A program made the position numbers and the translations under genes. From Phoronis australis (Eukaryota; Phoronida; Phoronidae): a stretch of DNA of 64,000 bases. The notes under the pieces are model-generated. The model was not told where the DNA came from, ran no database searches, and was given only the letters and a program-made list of their open reading frames with translations. The DNA is taken from contig NMRA01000159.1 in assembly GCA_002633005.1 (NCBI GenBank), positions 253,855 through 317,854 of the forward strand. The letters run 5' to 3'. Below are positions 12,170-24,500 of this stretch, one piece after another (position 1 is the stretch's first letter; each line of letters begins with the position of its first letter).

Positions 12170-12700
12170 CACCCGTCATTCATATGCGGGAAATTTAACC
12201 ACTGCGGAGCCTTCTTCACTTGGGAGCGGCTTGAACCACGATCAAAGCGAGGGAGACGCCAGAGGACGACACTGTTGTGAGGACAAGATTGTAGAGTGCG
12301 AACAACACTCAAGTAGGTGTCTAAACCCGGCCGTAAACTGTTCCATCTCTGCTTGTAGGCCTACTGGCGAATTTTCAAAATGCACAAACCATATAATTAT
12401 CGTAAAAATAAACATGACGACAATATTTAGTTGAAAAAACAACATAGTGTGGTTTTTCTGTTTTGACATTGATGAACTAAGAAGCCGCCCTAAAAAAACT
12501 ACAATGAACCATTGGCTACGGAACGAAGACAACCAACCATGCGAAATGATATATTTATACAGTTGTATTCGGAAGATTTACAAACGCTGATCATAATTAA
12601 AAATACCACAAGATTCATACTTTTAGTATACAACTAAACTAATGCAATAAACAGAAACAACGCCAAATTACATGTCAGTAACTTTTGACCAGTCGTATCG
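12170..12700. repeat. Dispersed repeat, copy 1, with Cys-patterned frame
   Basis: This stretch is diverged but alignable by eye with 53215-53690. Shared landmarks are gatcaaagngaggg, gcgancaacac, gtaaactgt and the later acgctgatcanagttaa-type segment. In the plus-strand frame both copies keep a peptide pattern: DQSEG then CEDKIVECEQHSSRC and P-x-VNC here, and DQREG then CDGRIARCEQHPIKC and PTINC there. Stops follow in both. It is probably a relic of a coding transposon or captured exon; the domain is not recognised. Confidence 0.5.
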
Positions 12701-12764
12701 AACTTATTCGAAGAGTAGAACGCTAACCGGAAAACTGATCATTCGGTAATCAGTTGGCGATCTC

Positions 12765-12930
12765 GAAGTACCCATATATATGGGCGGCGCACCATGAGGG
12801 GGGCTGGGGAGGCTATAGCCCACACTTTTTTCAGTGCTGCGTCGCGCTGCCCAAGGTCTATAGGCGGTGCACCACAGGGGGCTGGGGGGAGCTTTAGCAC
12901 CTCCACTTTTTTGCGCCGGCCCATGGTACG
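12765..12930. repeat. GC-rich two-unit tandem repeat beside a palindrome
   Basis: A perfect 14-bp palindrome CCCATATATATGGG (12771-12784) is followed by two similar ~70-bp units. Each reads ggcggygcacca, then a G-rich ggggctggggag-like tract, then cacttttttc/g. The segment ends in gcccatggtac, roughly an inverted form of its start. It is likely a short repeat element; no coding potential is recognised. Confidence 0.45.
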
Positions 12931-13187
12931 GTCAAGGAAGATTAAAGAAAAGTCAAATCAAAAGAAACTCTTTATTTATAGTGCAGTTTGACAAAATAGA
13001 CAAAGGCTAATATCACCTACTAGCTGTAGAAGGGTAGATTCAAAGTCAATGAAAAAATCCAAGCAAAAGATGAGGTGGTGATAGCTGACTTCAAAGTTTT
13101 ACTGACGATTAAAATCTCAGTGATGCGGGCACGGAGTCAGCTCTGTGCAAATGTCAATGAAGTCAGGTAAATGTAACATCTATAGTA

Positions 13188-13679
13188 CAGTGGCGGATCT
13201 AGGATATCACAAGGGGAGGACAACATTTTGTCCGGCAGTAAGCATTTGCGCAAACCACGATTGTACTGGTAGATGCACATTGCACCGAATGGGGGGGGGG
13301 GGGGNAGGGTTTGCCCCCCTAACTCCCAGGAATTTTTTTCCTCTAAAAATCAAGCATTTTCCTTGATTCCTGAAGTATTATCCAAGAAAGGCAAAAAAAC
13401 ATGAAGAACGTGTTAAACAGGGAAAACTGCAAAAACCTCAGACTCGAACTCACGACCTGGCAGATTGAACGCGCGTGCTTTACCACTAAGCCACCACTCT
13501 TTAACTACTAAGGAGACCTACTTGTTTATGGTCCACCAAGCGTTTTCGCGCGAAACCTACTTCTTTTTGTAATGTTTATTACACTTTATACTTTGTGCGA
13601 ATTGGTTCTTAACAAATTTGTTGTATTTAAAATAGTCTTTAAATGCCCAAAATAACAAATCAGTTTTTCGTGTTGACAA
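13188..13679 (-). repeat. ~490-bp repeat with internal tRNA-like boxes, copy A
   Basis: Begins cagtggcggatctagg, passes a poly-G tract with a single N at 13305, and ends near gtttttcgtgttgacaa. It aligns along its whole length with 35089-35583. At 13441-13497, read on the minus strand, TGGCTTAGTGG (A box) and GAGTTCGAGTC (B box) are spaced as in a tRNA gene. The tRNA-like part is internal: homology between copies extends ~180 bp to its 5' side, unlike a standard SINE whose pol III head is terminal. No target-site duplication is evident. Confidence 0.65.
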
Positions 13680-13910
13680 TAATAACGGGATTGCTTTGGA
13701 AATCGTCTTAAGTTAAGGTTTGACAAAGAGTGAATTATGAGTTTCGATTAAAATTCACATCTTACCAGCAGCTTCAGTTGAGAAGTGCTAAGTAGTAGGG
13801 ACACTGTCTTTTTTCTAATTCAAGCCACGCGGGGTCTACGACGCTCGCAAGAGCTAGTGATACATGTAGGACGTACGGACTCGGAGTCCCGCTACTAAGT
13901 CAACTAAGCT

Positions 13911-14018
13911 CAGTGGCGGATCTAGGATATCACAAGGGGGGGGGCCAACATTTTGTCCGGCTGTAAGCATTTGCGCAAACCGAACCACGTTTGTAGATGC
14001 GCATAGCACAGAATGGGG
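13911..14018 (-). repeat. Same ~490-bp repeat, copy B, cut by the gap
   Basis: Starts with the same cagtggcggatctagg end as the copy at 13188 and matches it through the gcatttgcgcaaacc and gatgcgcatagcac segments. It then runs into the N gap exactly at the G tract. The remainder is probably inside the gap. Confidence 0.65.
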
Positions 14019-14926
14019 NNNNNNNNNNNNNNNNNNNNNNNNNNNNNNNNNNNNNNNNNNNNNNNNNNNNNNNNNNNNNNNNNNNNNNNNNNNNNNNNNN
14101 NNNNNNNNNNNNNNNNNNNNNNNNNNNNNNNNNNNNNNNNNNNNNNNNNNNNNNNNNNNNNNNNNNNNNNNNNNNNNNNNNNNNNNNNNNNNNNNNNNNN
14201 NNNNNNNNNNNNNNNNNNNNNNNNNNNNNNNNNNNNNNNNNNNNNNNNNNNNNNNNNNNNNNNNNNNNNNNNNNNNNNNNNNNNNNNNNNNNNNNNNNNN
14301 NNNNNNNNNNNNNNNNNNNNNNNNNNNNNNNNNNNNNNNNNNNNNNNNNNNNNNNNNNNNNNNNNNNNNNNNNNNNNNNNNNNNNNNNNNNNNNNNNNNN
14401 NNNNNNNNNNNNNNNNNNNNNNNNNNNNNNNNNNNNNNNNNNNNNNNNNNNNNNNNNNNNNNNNNNNNNNNNNNNNNNNNNNNNNNNNNNNNNNNNNNNN
14501 NNNNNNNNNNNNNNNNNNNNNNNNNNNNNNNNNNNNNNNNNNNNNNNNNNNNNNNNNNNNNNNNNNNNNNNNNNNNNNNNNNNNNNNNNNNNNNNNNNNN
14601 NNNNNNNNNNNNNNNNNNNNNNNNNNNNNNNNNNNNNNNNNNNNNNNNNNNNNNNNNNNNNNNNNNNNNNNNNNNNNNNNNNNNNNNNNNNNNNNNNNNN
14701 NNNNNNNNNNNNNNNNNNNNNNNNNNNNNNNNNNNNNNNNNNNNNNNNNNNNNNNNNNNNNNNNNNNNNNNNNNNNNNNNNNNNNNNNNNNNNNNNNNNN
14801 NNNNNNNNNNNNNNNNNNNNNNNNNNNNNNNNNNNNNNNNNNNNNNNNNNNNNNNNNNNNNNNNNNNNNNNNNNNNNNNNNNNNNNNNNNNNNNNNNNNN
14901 NNNNNNNNNNNNNNNNNNNNNNNNNN
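14019..14926. other. Assembly gap, 908 N
   Basis: Unknown bases. The gap opens within the G-run of a repeat copy (gaatgggg). Any open frame crossing it is meaningless. Confidence 1.
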
Positions 14927-15413
14927 ATGACGCCGGGATGAAAATATGCCGAAAATATGATATACTTCACAAAAATTTAGTGAGACAAAGTCAACAACTG
15001 AGTTATGCTATCGAGCATCCCACGCGAATTGACCCTCGGGCGCACACGCGCCTGTGACTCATTTCTTGTGTTGACTGACACCTTCGGACATTCACCTGTT
15101 CGAACTGTTTTGAGCGACATCTTCCGGGTGTTTTGAAAGCAATATCATTTTCTGTATTAGATACAAGGCACACAAGATAAACAAAATTGTTCATGGTAGT
15201 ACGAATTTTCTACTTTTTTTGTCAGTATGGAATTGTTTTTGTACCAATTAAATTTTTGAAACGATCGATATTGACGTACGGTTCGAGAGTAAGATCCCAA
15301 ACCGGATGTGATGTCATATGAACTGGAATGACCTCGTCAATTTTAAACACGAAAGTCGTCTGGCTCCATTTTTAACCGAGTTACGTGATAATCATTGCCG
15401 TAAACCATGTGAA
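14927..15413 (+). other. 5' flank / likely 5' UTR of the MEGF9-like gene
   Basis: Lies directly upstream of the first coding exon. No TATA box or Inr is convincing. The same frame is open upstream from an ATG at 15318, so an N-terminally extended start is possible. The 15414 ATG is preferred because it directly precedes a textbook signal peptide. Confidence 0.35.
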
Positions 15414-15525
15414 ATGTGTGATTTTCATACAGTAACAGTCATTTGTGTTGTATTTGTCTATTTATTTAGTTTATCTGGTGCTACTCAATGCGTGGATGAC
15501 CCGTCATTAAGAATCAATTACACAG
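15414..15525 (+). CDS. MEGF9: MEGF9-like exon 1: signal peptide
   Basis: Encodes a short polar start, a hydrophobic core VTVICVVFVYLFSL and a cleavage-type SGAT, then a Cys and an NYT glycosylation sequon. The donor is cacag|gtaagt at 15525/15526, leaving one base of the next codon (phase 1). An in-frame upstream ATG at 15318 would add 32 residues ahead of the signal core and is less likely to be used. Confidence 0.75.
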
Positions 15526-18500
15526 GTAAGTTGACCACGACAAAGTGAAAATTGATACAAGTGCTTCCGTTATCATCGTCACAAAACTTCTGGTTTTTAC
15601 CACTGTATCGGGACTGTAAACCGGGACATACGAGACAATTGGTAGCATTACACGCCTCACAAATGTTCGCTCGTTGGACCATTTGAATTGTTTACTACTA
15701 ACGAATTTGATTCAAAATTTAAATTTCCGTTTCTGAGGTGCCCAAATCATGGGAGCAGTTGTTTGATCCTTGACAATGACAGTTTTAACCAGCTACTGGG
15801 CATTATTCTATTTAACACATAAAAACAGGTTTTTTTGGTAACTAGTAGTTGTCAAATACAAAATGATTATCACTGTTATTTCCACCTCTTAGTCTATGAC
15901 TATGGCTTACCATCTTCAAAGGAAAGTGAAGATTTTAGGTGGTTGTTTTATATCTTTAATCAAAAGTACTGAAAAATTGAAATCCTAGAGTATATTCCCA
16001 GCATAGGCCTACCTGTGATGATTTCGTATGGAAGGTCAATCCGCACATTTTAATTAAAAAACATTGAATTAGTAGGAAAAGACCAATATAGCTTAAATAC
16101 TGCAAAAGCTTGAATCATTTTAAGTTGATATCTTAGTCACAACAAACAATTTAGTACTAGAAATTCAGACGGTACGTCCGTCACATACGTCTGTCACACT
16201 AACTCAAATTCTATCGAGCTCTCTGACAAAAATTTCTTGAGAGATATCAAAAAATTAGTATTTTTTACTTTGTAAACATTCCGCTATATCATCATGTAAA
16301 ACAAAAAATTGTAACTTGATGCAACTCACAGAAAATTCACGTTAAAAATTTTTTAAAAAATTCAAATTCTCTGCATACGTCCGTCACACCCCTTTTAAAG
16401 GCAATTCTCTCAGTCAGATTAAAAGATACGGGAAAAGTTCATGGTTTGAAAGCTATTAAATGATGTATTAATTATTTTCCCAGGATGAACATTTTTTCAC
16501 AATTGATCAAAATGTTCTGTGATTGTACGTCCGTCACAAATGGAAGTGCCCAATACTAAATTAAAACGGATTTATAAGTAAATATGACTGTCAAAATATT
16601 AAATCTGAAATGAAATTTTAAAACATTACTAACCACTGTCATAAAAACACATTTTAAATAATTGTTTTTAAATTAGAACTTGCCTTAAGCTTGCATAAAA
16701 TTATTCTCTGGACCATGCCGTTGATGGTTCTGATGAATGCCATGTAAGTAATAATCATGGGTTTTTTAAACAGTATTAGTAACAGGACTTCAGTATCTTC
16801 TTAAAACAAAGTGTGAAGCATGGTTTAGTAGACAGCAACGACTTTTGGCATTCATATTCAAATCACCTGTGCTGTCTGTGAAAGCAAGACATTTTTTTAA
16901 TTAATTGCATTTAGGATTATGATTTAGTAATATGTAGAACTAACTTATCAGATGTTGGTTTCTATTTAGTGATTGGCGTGATTAGGTTTTCATCTAGCTC
17001 TTTGTCTTCTTTTCAAATTCAAGGAGAGGCTGCTTTAAATAATGTCACATCAGAGTACACACAAGTACAATTATGAATTTCTTGATCCATGATTGCATTT
17101 TTTTTCGAGTTTCAAAGATTATTTGGGCAGGTATTTATTCTTTTTCCAGTTGCATCAGTTCTTTCGGTGGTCTCCAACAATTTCCTCTTTTTTCTAAACG
17201 CTGATTTAATCTCCTGGCCGCTAAACAGAAAAAAGAGTCTAATTCTTAAAAAGATTGAGGGATCAAAAATACCTAAGATGAAACAATGTAATCACTTGCT
17301 TTGAATCATTTCATACAAGCCACTCAATGACGCAACAGGCCTTTATGCAGCGTAGGTCCTGGGCATCCAAATGCACTAATCTGGACACACTGGCAAGGAG
17401 GCCCAATGTATCATTTGGACGCCTACTGTCAATAGGAACCTTTCAAGTTTGGACACACACATTGTAATGAATACTAGGAAGCCTCTGAAGGCTGGCAGTG
17501 GGGGCTCTTTTTTCAAAGCAGGAAGAAATATACAATATATATACAAAGTATATGCATTGTTGCTATTTTGACACTTGATTGACAGCATTGTAAAAGTCTT
17601 GGTCTACACTGTTTTTTTTAGTAAAAATGCTCACCATAGAAAGCTGTTTTATAAACTTAGATGTAAAAACCTTGATCTGTGCATTTTTTGTAAAAAAATC
17701 TGTGTTTGGGGGTATTGCTGGGGGTGGGGGCCGGGGGTTACGCATCGGAATCATGGATGCCCTGGAATATTGGGAACCCCATTTTGGACACCCTATTTTC
17801 GAAATCTTGGATAAAGGCCTGGGGGTAATAACAGATAAAAATAAGTTCATTAAATTAGTATTTTGCTTTATTTACATTTTATAATTTGGGCCAACTGTCT
17901 GATTTTAATAAGTTGAATTCTACTAAGATTAACTAGATGACATTGCAAACTATAACTTTGCTGCAAATACCCTTGAAATTGAAAAAATCCAATGCATTTC
18001 AGTTTAAATCTGTAGCAACTTATTCACATAATTTTAAAGCTGCCTTTGTGATATTGCATTGTTTTGTGTGTGATACATTTTAACTTCTGCATCTTTAGAA
18101 AGTAAAAAATGATATGACCTAAAGTTACCTTTATTTGCTGAAAAATTGTTATTTCGTGGGTGTGACGAACATACTAATTTTCTGTAGTGTGTCACGCAAT
18201 TTCTGACTTAACGAATTATCCGTGGGATCTAAAATTTTGGTCAATAGTATTGAGTAATAAGTTAAAAGAGAATCTGAAATTATTTTAATTTTGATTGAAA
18301 ACTTAACGTAACTGAAGTTTTAACACTTTTTGTGATGGGTGTACGGCACCATGATATCCAGGAGTTGACCTTTGACCCCAAGAGGTCAATGATGTGCCAA
18401 AGTTGAAATGTTATTTTTTATAAAGTTTGGGGTTCATGTGATTGCACAAATTTGATAGTATAGTAAAATACTTATAATTAGCTTTTTATGACAATAATTA

Positions 18501-21500
18501 GCAACTCACATGAAAATCAAGCTAATTTTTTTAGGGTCAGGTGACCCCAAAAATGGGTCTATTTAGGCAAAAAATGAAAGTTATAGGACAGTCAAATATG
18601 GGTCCTGAAACTAGAAAGAATTGGCTTTCAGATGAGACCAAAACTATTAGTGTAGTCACAATTTTAATTTTTTGTCTAGAGCTTGACCTTTTCACGGAAT
18701 TGCCCATATAATACCGTAATATAACATGAAAAAGGAATGTAAAAATGATCCTTTGTAGCTGACGAGCAGATAAGCTTTTAATTAAAATTGATGTGGCAGT
18801 AAAGTTAAATATACGCTTCAAAGCAGTAAAATTTTACACGTATCAGTGCATAAAGTTAAAGTTGATTTAGTGAATTAAAGACACAACCATTAAAGACAAA
18901 TGGAACCGTCTTGTATAGACCTTAGTTCACAGCTCACTTAACGGATTAAAAGGTGGAACTGCTGAAGTTGTTCCAATACATCATATGCCACTGATTAAAT
19001 GTTCGAGCCATCCATAACATGCATATCATCAAGCATAAATTTGCCCATATTTCTGGCCTTTCAGGAAATTGTGTTTTAACAACAAACCTAGGGTTGTTTT
19101 TTTACTCTTGTTAACATCCAAAGCTTGAAATTTGTGTTTGGTTTGATTTGAACTGCTGAATTTACGGCAAAATTTTACAAATATCTGACAAAATAATTCC
19201 CGAAATTGCATTTTTTCATATTTCAAGGTTTTCTTACATTGTTCCCACAGTCGTCTACAATTTTGTCTGATGGTAGCTGTGATGCAAAACTTTCCAAAAG
19301 TGTTCACTACCTAGCTTTACACTGCTTAGATGGCTACCGTCTCAACTGGCCCCACTAGAGATAGCAGTGTGCTTTAGGCCCTCTATATGCTGGAAGCTTT
19401 TTGGTGAATTATGCCTCACATTGATTAAATCATCAAAGTCGCATTGCTATTAATAAGTACCTTTTGCTGTACAAGACACCTTAGGAGGCCGTTGATGTTT
19501 TTAATTCTCCCATAATCAAATTTTTTTTGAAACAGTCTGTCGTTCAATTGCCCAAATTTGCAACTGGCCATTTTTACACTACTTGTGCCAAAGGATATGC
19601 TATCATATTTGGCGTATGGAGGGCCTATGGGATGTCTAGCATCTCTGCTGGGGCCAGTTGGGACAGCGGTTCATACAGAACTTACAATAAACCGTCGGTG
19701 ATTTTTTGGAATTGAACTACCCTGTAGGTAGTAAGGGTGTCTGGTTGTGATATCTCCCATGATTCTTTTGCTCAGTACTACCGTGATGTTATCATCCCTG
19801 ACCCCTGCTTTTGTGATGAACTTGTCCAGATTCTGTTGTCCACGCAGAGGCTGTAAATACTGGAAAGGCAGCAGCCAAGTGGGGATTTTCAAAGCAAATA
19901 AAACTCGAGTTGAGGGTCTGAGTTGAAAGTTTTCAACATGGTTTTAACATTGAGGAAATTTTTTAACAAACGGGGATTTTAGGCGAGGAGGGGGGAAATT
20001 GTTCGTGTTTTTCAACGGAAAATTTTGGGAACTTTGGTCTGGCTGAAATGAACCACTTTTGTGTTAAATTTTATCATCTATCCTATTGCTAAAGTAGAGA
20101 AGGCGGTATGGCCTAACGTGATAGGTACCCGCTTTCTTTACTCGAGTCGTGGGTTCTGGTCTTAGTGGGCCACATCGCTAGACATTTGATCTTACGTGAC
20201 TGCCAATTAGACGTCCACGTTGTCAGCAAAGAGTCTTAATTGGCACTCACATAAGATCAAGGAGTCTATCGAGATGCATACTCAGCACCCCGATTGAACC
20301 GAGACCGAGGTGTCAACTTACTTCCCATGTACAGCCAACTATTACTGAACACGGGCACCACAGATGCCTCAGTCACTGAAGAAAGCTGATTCTAGTCGGC
20401 CGAAACATTCGAACTCGTGTCCCCTAGTAAGAGAACTTACTTATATTTTTAATGAGCTTGCATATATTTTTAATTAACGTGACTTAGGAGACATTGAAGA
20501 ATCTCTTTCACCACTATGCTTGACGCACTGTTCTCCAAAGCCCTTATAGAAATTGTTTTAAATATGTTCCACTTGTATATGAAGGGTTATCAAAAATAGA
20601 ACTTTTATGATTTGTAAGTTGCATAAAACGAAAATGAAATGATTATAATTTCAAAACTGTAACAGTGTTTCTGAGATTTCATCTTGAACATTAATGTCCA
20701 ATAAAATTTGTTCATGTTGTTGCTAACGTTTACGTAGTAATTGCTGAAAATGCAACTTTTGATTGTCGTGGTCACGTGACCCAGTTAATAGGAAAGTGAT
20801 ATAACTTAAAAAGTCAAATTCTACCAGCCCTCTACTTTCTAACTCAGTATACCTTTACTGAGTTAAAGTATCTAGCATTGTATATATATTGTGTAAAATT
20901 CACACACTTGTTGATAGAGTCTTACAAACCCATAACCTAGTGAGCATTAGACCTGCATGAGAGTTGTCATACACTAAGCTAAAGGTCGTTTTTAATTTGC
21001 AGGTTGGCCTGGCAGTCATGTTGCCATGGGTCTCCAAGTGCCGTTGGCGTACACTAGGAGTCTGGAGGTTACATGGTCACTGCCCAGCAATCTGTCCAAC
21101 CGGGTGGACAAGATGACCATACACTGCTGTGAAATGCATAATGGCAACATTCTTAATCCAGGTTTGTAGGATGTATAACTCACTGCTCTGTCCTTTGTGG
21201 AATTGCTTACAAAAATCACTTTCTTGTGTCGCAAATGGCAATCGTTTAATCCTTAAGTGCGCAGGCACAGTAGCCGTAGTCTAGTAAAGCATCAAACTTA
21301 AGTTAGAGACAATGTCTGACCTGTTGTTTGTCATTATTTTTTGTTGGTTCTCGTGTCGTAGATGCAGTCAAAGTTTCAGTGGCGCAGTGCGATTTTTAAG
21401 CTTTGGCTAATGGATTTTTTTAGCTTATTTCTACGCTTTCGTGGCTTCTATTATCTCTCCGATAATATTACATATTGTTTTCAAATGAATTATGAACCTT

Positions 21501-24500
21501 CAATTTTGCAGATGGCATATGTCATGACCAAAAGGCGGTGAACGTGTCCCACAAGCTGCAGCATATCGGAGGACTTGAAGCCTTAAAGTGTTACGTCGTT
21601 TGGCTGGAGGCCACACTCAACTCTGGCCAGCAGATCTTCAGCACGGAGCGCCGCCTGAAGTCAACAGCACCCATCCGTACGTATAATTTCAGTGCTCGTC
21701 GCATATACCTGCTTGTATTCACAGTCTTTTTATTGATGGACTTTATCCAATCAGGATCAGTGCACTCTATGGACAAAAAATCCCTACCTCGTGTAAATTG
21801 TCTCTGTCATGATTTCAAGTCCTAATCCCCCTTTCCCATCTGCTAGGCATGTCACTATCCTTTTTATTGCGTAATATTACATAACAATCACTAGCACGCA
21901 TTATTCGAGTCCTTTGTCTGTTCAAGTAGAAAAAAATGCCTTGAAATTTTAAATACAGCTCAAAGCTGTTCAACCGTTGTTGTTTTTGTGATGCAAGAGG
22001 GGTTGATAGAGGCTTTAGAGGAGAATGCCACCCGATTTAACTAGTCTTTTTTTACCGTCTTAATCGGTCTGTATCCTCATCGCCTCTTATACAGTCGACC
22101 TCACCTTGCCGAGAGGTGTCGCGTTAACCTGTGAGGAAGGTGAGAAACGACGCAGGGACGTCAGTGGTTCATCTGCAGAGTGAATGCCACTGTATTGCGG
22201 TGCATAGTTCCTGCTTGTCCAAACTATGAAGCTGCCAAGAAAGCGGGCATATCGTTTTTTCGATATCCTTGAGAGCCCGAAATGTTTAGGAAGTGGCACG
22301 CGGTAGTGATGAATGAAAAGTATGCTGTAAGTAGTAAGTATGAGGCCGTGAAACGTCTCCGTGTCGGCAGTGATTTCTCTGATGAATTCCGGCTTACCAA
22401 AGAACTATCCATATGTTCGGTTGCCTGTGCATGTTCACGGCACCTCTCTAGTATTTCTTGATCCGTGTATTCCGGTTAAAACTGATAGCCTGTGAAACCT
22501 AACAATCCAACCTGTGAAGTCTTCGTCGGATGAGCTTTCGACTAAGTCGGGATTGGCAGCAGACGAGTTGCCATGTAGACGTTTAGTACTCTGCGTTCTG
22601 TTCTGTTTCAAAATGAATTATTCTCACCCTAACCAATGCTTAATATAAAACTGAGACAAAGTGTGTCTCATTAGATACAGGAGTTTGTAATGCCTTTGGA
22701 GTACTCGACAGTGCAAATGTTTTGAGAAACCAGGTATAAACCACTACGTTACCAGCTTTAGATGCAATAAAGGTAATTGACCGGGCACCGAGGCCGTGTG
22801 AGCGCATGCTAATTCAGTGTTTGTTTTCAGAAAACTGCTTGTAAAACAATAACTCGATTTTATGTGCTATAGTCGCATGTTAAAGGAATCTTCATTTAGA
22901 TGTACAAATACGTTATTCAAATTATTGTTACTGTACAACCTGTCCCTCACGGTTCTGTGGAAGGGGAATGTGATAGACTTCGTGGCCCCCGACAAATAAG
23001 TAGATTTTCAGTTCCGTGGCTAATTCACCTAAATAATTACGTGCACATTGTTTCTTTGGCTCACTATTATAGTCTTTTCGTGTCTAGAGGTCTAGTTTCC
23101 AACTTAAGCTGGTTTATGTCCGTGATGTCCAGTCCCGGCGGCTGTGACGGGCCTGATCGGGTTCCGAGCCACTCGGGCACGAAGTAACAAGCGTTTTGTG
23201 TGTTGACAACTGAAAAAATCGGAAGTCTAAAAGTACAACACACAGCTATATTCCCCGTCTGCATTTCCCGGAAGAATGATTCGAATTTATCACCAAACAG
23301 ACCCAAAGTCCCGCGATCGACCATGGTAAGTTGGCCTACTGAACTGTGTAGGTTACGGTACATTCAAATGCCTACAAATCCGTAACAGTGAAATAAAACA
23401 ACACATTTGCTCAAGAACTCGATGTATTTGTAAGGGGTTTACTTCAAATTTTGATGATCATTTGGTGTAAAATGATGAATTCAAGCGATAAGCTGACACC
23501 AGTAAGCGTGTTGGGAACGTCTGAACTGACTGCGTTCTAACCTCTGATGTCATTGGTTAATTTCAACACCTCCGTCTGCCGTTTGGTGTCAGGTAAAACA
23601 ACTGAACTTGCTGTTATCGAGTGGAACTTCTCGATCTAAAGTGGTACAAATAGGTTGTTTTTTGGGTGGCATTCTCCTTTAACAATTTTGCATTTACACA
23701 AGACAATCTTAAGTGTTACTCCCTCTCGTTGCTACGTTAGAAATAAGAATACCCTTTGTATCCTGGCTGTTTGGGATGCGAAAGGTGGCCGCACGTTAAC
23801 GTCCCGCGTTATTTTCGTGCACTACCTTATTGCCGTAGACTTTTCGAACAGTACAACTCGGCCTTGGAGTATCCTGGCTGTGAATGTGTCGGAACTTTAC
23901 TTGACGCTCTCGCATATTTTCTTCATTGTTAGGCTGTGACTGTGATCTTAATGGCAGCTTAGGCAACTACTGCGATCCGTACACGGGCCAGTGTGACTGC
24001 AAGGCAAACTTCCACGGCCATTACTGCAGCTTCTGCAAGCCAGGATTTTACCACCACAATGGTGACGCTACAAAATGTGACGGGTGTCCCTGCACTCGCT
24101 TGCATTCTGGCGACGACCTCAGCTGCTCCCACGGTAGGCTAATAAGACTTTTTCATCACAGAGGATATCATGAAGCCCTGTCTTAAGGCCCTTTCGTACT
24201 AACTTAATAATTCCGGTATGAGTTCAGCGTCAAAGTAAATTGTGAAGTTATTTGAATCGTTCATACCAGCTTCTGTACTTAACCTCATCAAAGTAAACGG
24301 TAGGTGACGCTTTCATCATCAAAATAATCTCAATATGGCATTGATGTATCCCGTACACACTGAGATTTGGGAAAATTTTGTTAACTGACAAAACTTAATT
24401 CTTATTCGATTGGTGTTCAAGCAAAACATAAGCATCTATTAGGGACAGTACTGTACATTAGTTATTGACTATAGCAGTGACACCTGGCAATAACTTCGAT

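Larger units (their letters stand above)
15526..21002 (+). other. Intron 1 of the MEGF9-like gene
   Basis: 5.5 kb, AT-rich. Contains four copies of a 13-mer (16173-16538), a tRNA-derived SINE (about 20102-20428) and several short chance frames. No coding exon with plausible splice sites was found in it. Confidence 0.55.

Noticed and set aside
11659-12434. Novel repeat protein
   Set aside because: The frame follows the minisatellite; no start context, domain or splice support.
13930-14970. Long open frames across the N gap
   Set aside because: They consist almost wholly of unknown bases.
16173-16538. CRISPR array
   Set aside because: The repeats are too short and unevenly spaced, and the DNA is clearly animal.
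17563-17884. Overlapping frames of 79-95 codons on both strands in intron 1
   Set aside because: No domain, no splice logic with the neighbouring exons, and mutually overlapping.
20376-20430. Hammerhead ribozyme-like core (CTGAAGA ... GAAAC ... TGTC)
   Set aside because: The core words and a short stem II can be drawn, but extra unpaired bases flank stem II and no stem I pairs the flanks. It fits better as a common SINE/LINE 3' tail.
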